64,000 nt of DNA from Microbacterium excoecariae (lineage in GTDB: Bacteria > Actinomycetota > Actinomycetes > Actinomycetales > Microbacteriaceae): the NCBI RefSeq assembly GCF_011326725.1, contig NZ_JAANCO010000001.1, positions 558,001 through 622,000 on the forward strand, in the 5' to 3' direction. Position numbers and translations under genes: made by a program. Positions 63,222 to 64,000 of this stretch are shown piece by piece. Each line of letters starts with the position of its first letter. Positions within the stretch are counted from its first letter, which is position 1. The notes under the pieces were generated by a model. The model saw only the letters and a program-made list of their open reading frames with translations, was not told the DNA's origin and ran no database searches.

Positions 63222-64000
63222 GGGCGCCGGCGCCGGAGGAGTTCGCGGCCTACCTGCCGCGGACGAGGTGGTTCGCGGGCAAGGGGCGCGACTTCCGCGT
63301 CGCTTCCGTGCGCGAGATCGCCCGCCTCGCCGGCGCCGGGGGCTCCCCGGTCGTGGCCGTGCATCTCGTGACGGTCGCGTACGACGACGCGGCCGGCGGA
63401 TCCGAGGTGTATCAGGTGCCGCTGTCCTGGTACCCGGAGGCGGTCGCGCGCGTCGAGCACGCGCTCGTGTCGGGGCACGAGGGGTGGTCCTACGACGCCG
63501 TGCACGACCGCGAGGCCATGGCTCTGTGGCTCGACGCCTTCGCCTCGGCGACGCCCGAGCACCCGAGCGACGTGCCGGGGATGCGCTTCTTTCGCGCGGA
63601 TCCGGAGGAGCTGGCGGACGCAGGAGCGGCCGCGCCGCTGACGGGGGAGCAGTCGAACTCGTCGGTCCGCTTCGGCGACCGGGCGATCATGAAACTCTTC
63701 CGCACCGTTACCCCGGGGGAGAACCCGGACATCGAGATCCACCGCGCCCTCACGGTGGCCGGCAGCGACGACGTCGCGCCCCTGTACGGCTGGATCACTT
63801 CGCGCGGCGCGGGGGAACCGCTGCGGCTCGGGATGATCCAGGAGTACCTGCGCACGGCCACTGACGGGTTCGAGCTGGCGATGTCGAGCGTGCGCGCGAT
63901 GATCGCGGAGCCCGGCGGCGACCCGGCCGCCTATGCGGGCGAGGCCGCCGAGCTCGGCCGCGCGGTCGCCCGGATCCACGCGCGCCTGGCGGAGGCGTTC
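63218..64000 (+). CDS. Maltokinase (Pep2/Mak), 5' part
   Basis: 261 codons from GTG 63218, overlapping the treS stop; the gene runs off the right edge. The N-terminal cap has [11 protein letters not shown], the maltokinase signature, followed by [10 protein letters not shown] and a MKLF strand with the ATP-binding Lys. The catalytic HGD and DFEG motifs would lie beyond the window. It phosphorylates maltose at C1 with ATP, giving the substrate of GlgE. The visible part has no defects. Confidence 0.92.

Overview
The window is very GC-rich (about 70% by eye), with short intergenic gaps, many GTG starts, ATGA/GTGA stop-start overlaps and strong third-position GC. Together with a dnaK-grpE-dnaJ-hspR operon carrying HAIR operators, a GlgE-TreS-maltokinase cluster, class F sortase and polyprenol-phosphate-mannose synthase, this points to an actinobacterium, most likely Microbacteriaceae (Microbacterium-like). 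The genus is inference; no rRNA gene is present. One tRNA gene (Gly-CCC) is seen. There is no CRISPR array, phage module or recognisable transposase.

Layout. 1-5.8 kb: truncated membrane protein, PIF1/RecD-like helicase, a lipoprotein with a beta-lactamase fold whose catalytic motifs are all altered, a TetR/MFS efflux pair sharing an operator, and a YitT-type membrane protein. 6.0-13.5 kb: a tightly coupled envelope operon of GtrA, a BcsA-like processive GT2, a GT-C membrane transferase, a secreted DUF4397 protein, a lipoprotein that fuses a GH8 glycanase to a class F sortase, and a polyprenol-P-mannose synthase. 13.6-22.5 kb: a 12-G homopolymer, a large LuxR-type ATPase regulator and a 2098-residue DUF11/SdrD-like surface protein with a variant sorting signal, closed by two strong hairpins. 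The genes from 6 to 22.5 kb together look like a cell-surface glycan/adhesin system and are the most novel part of the window.

22.6-27.4 kb: a TetR-controlled NmrA-like oxidoreductase plus ABC-2-like permease, a broken gene remnant, hipBA, and tRNA-Gly. This stretch has no GGATCC, a hexamer that is otherwise strikingly over-represented (about 130 copies by eye), so it may be imported. 27.5-38 kb: Gfo/Idh/MocA oxidoreductase, dcd, M6 metalloprotease, TfoX-like protein, PhzF-like protein, a second LuxR-type regulator with a degenerate P-loop, HAD phosphatase and a UMF1-type transporter.

38-42 kb: the heat-shock operon dnaK-grpE-dnaJ-hspR; its promoter overlaps HspR boxes and its DnaJ lacks the zinc finger. 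42-50 kb: a GntR/FCD regulator divergent from a six-gene operon (two peptide-type ABC permeases, double ATPase, binding lipoprotein, amidohydrolase, ornithine-cyclodeaminase-like enzyme), probably for uptake and breakdown of an unidentified nitrogen compound.

50-64 kb: alpha-glucan metabolism (GlgX, GlgP, then GlgE-TreS-maltokinase running off the end). It is interrupted by an AlkZ-like DNA glycosylase-family gene and a TetR / pseudo-ABC / YhgE-Pip exporter cassette, which is bracketed by two 86-bp copies of a palindromic repeat in inverted orientation.
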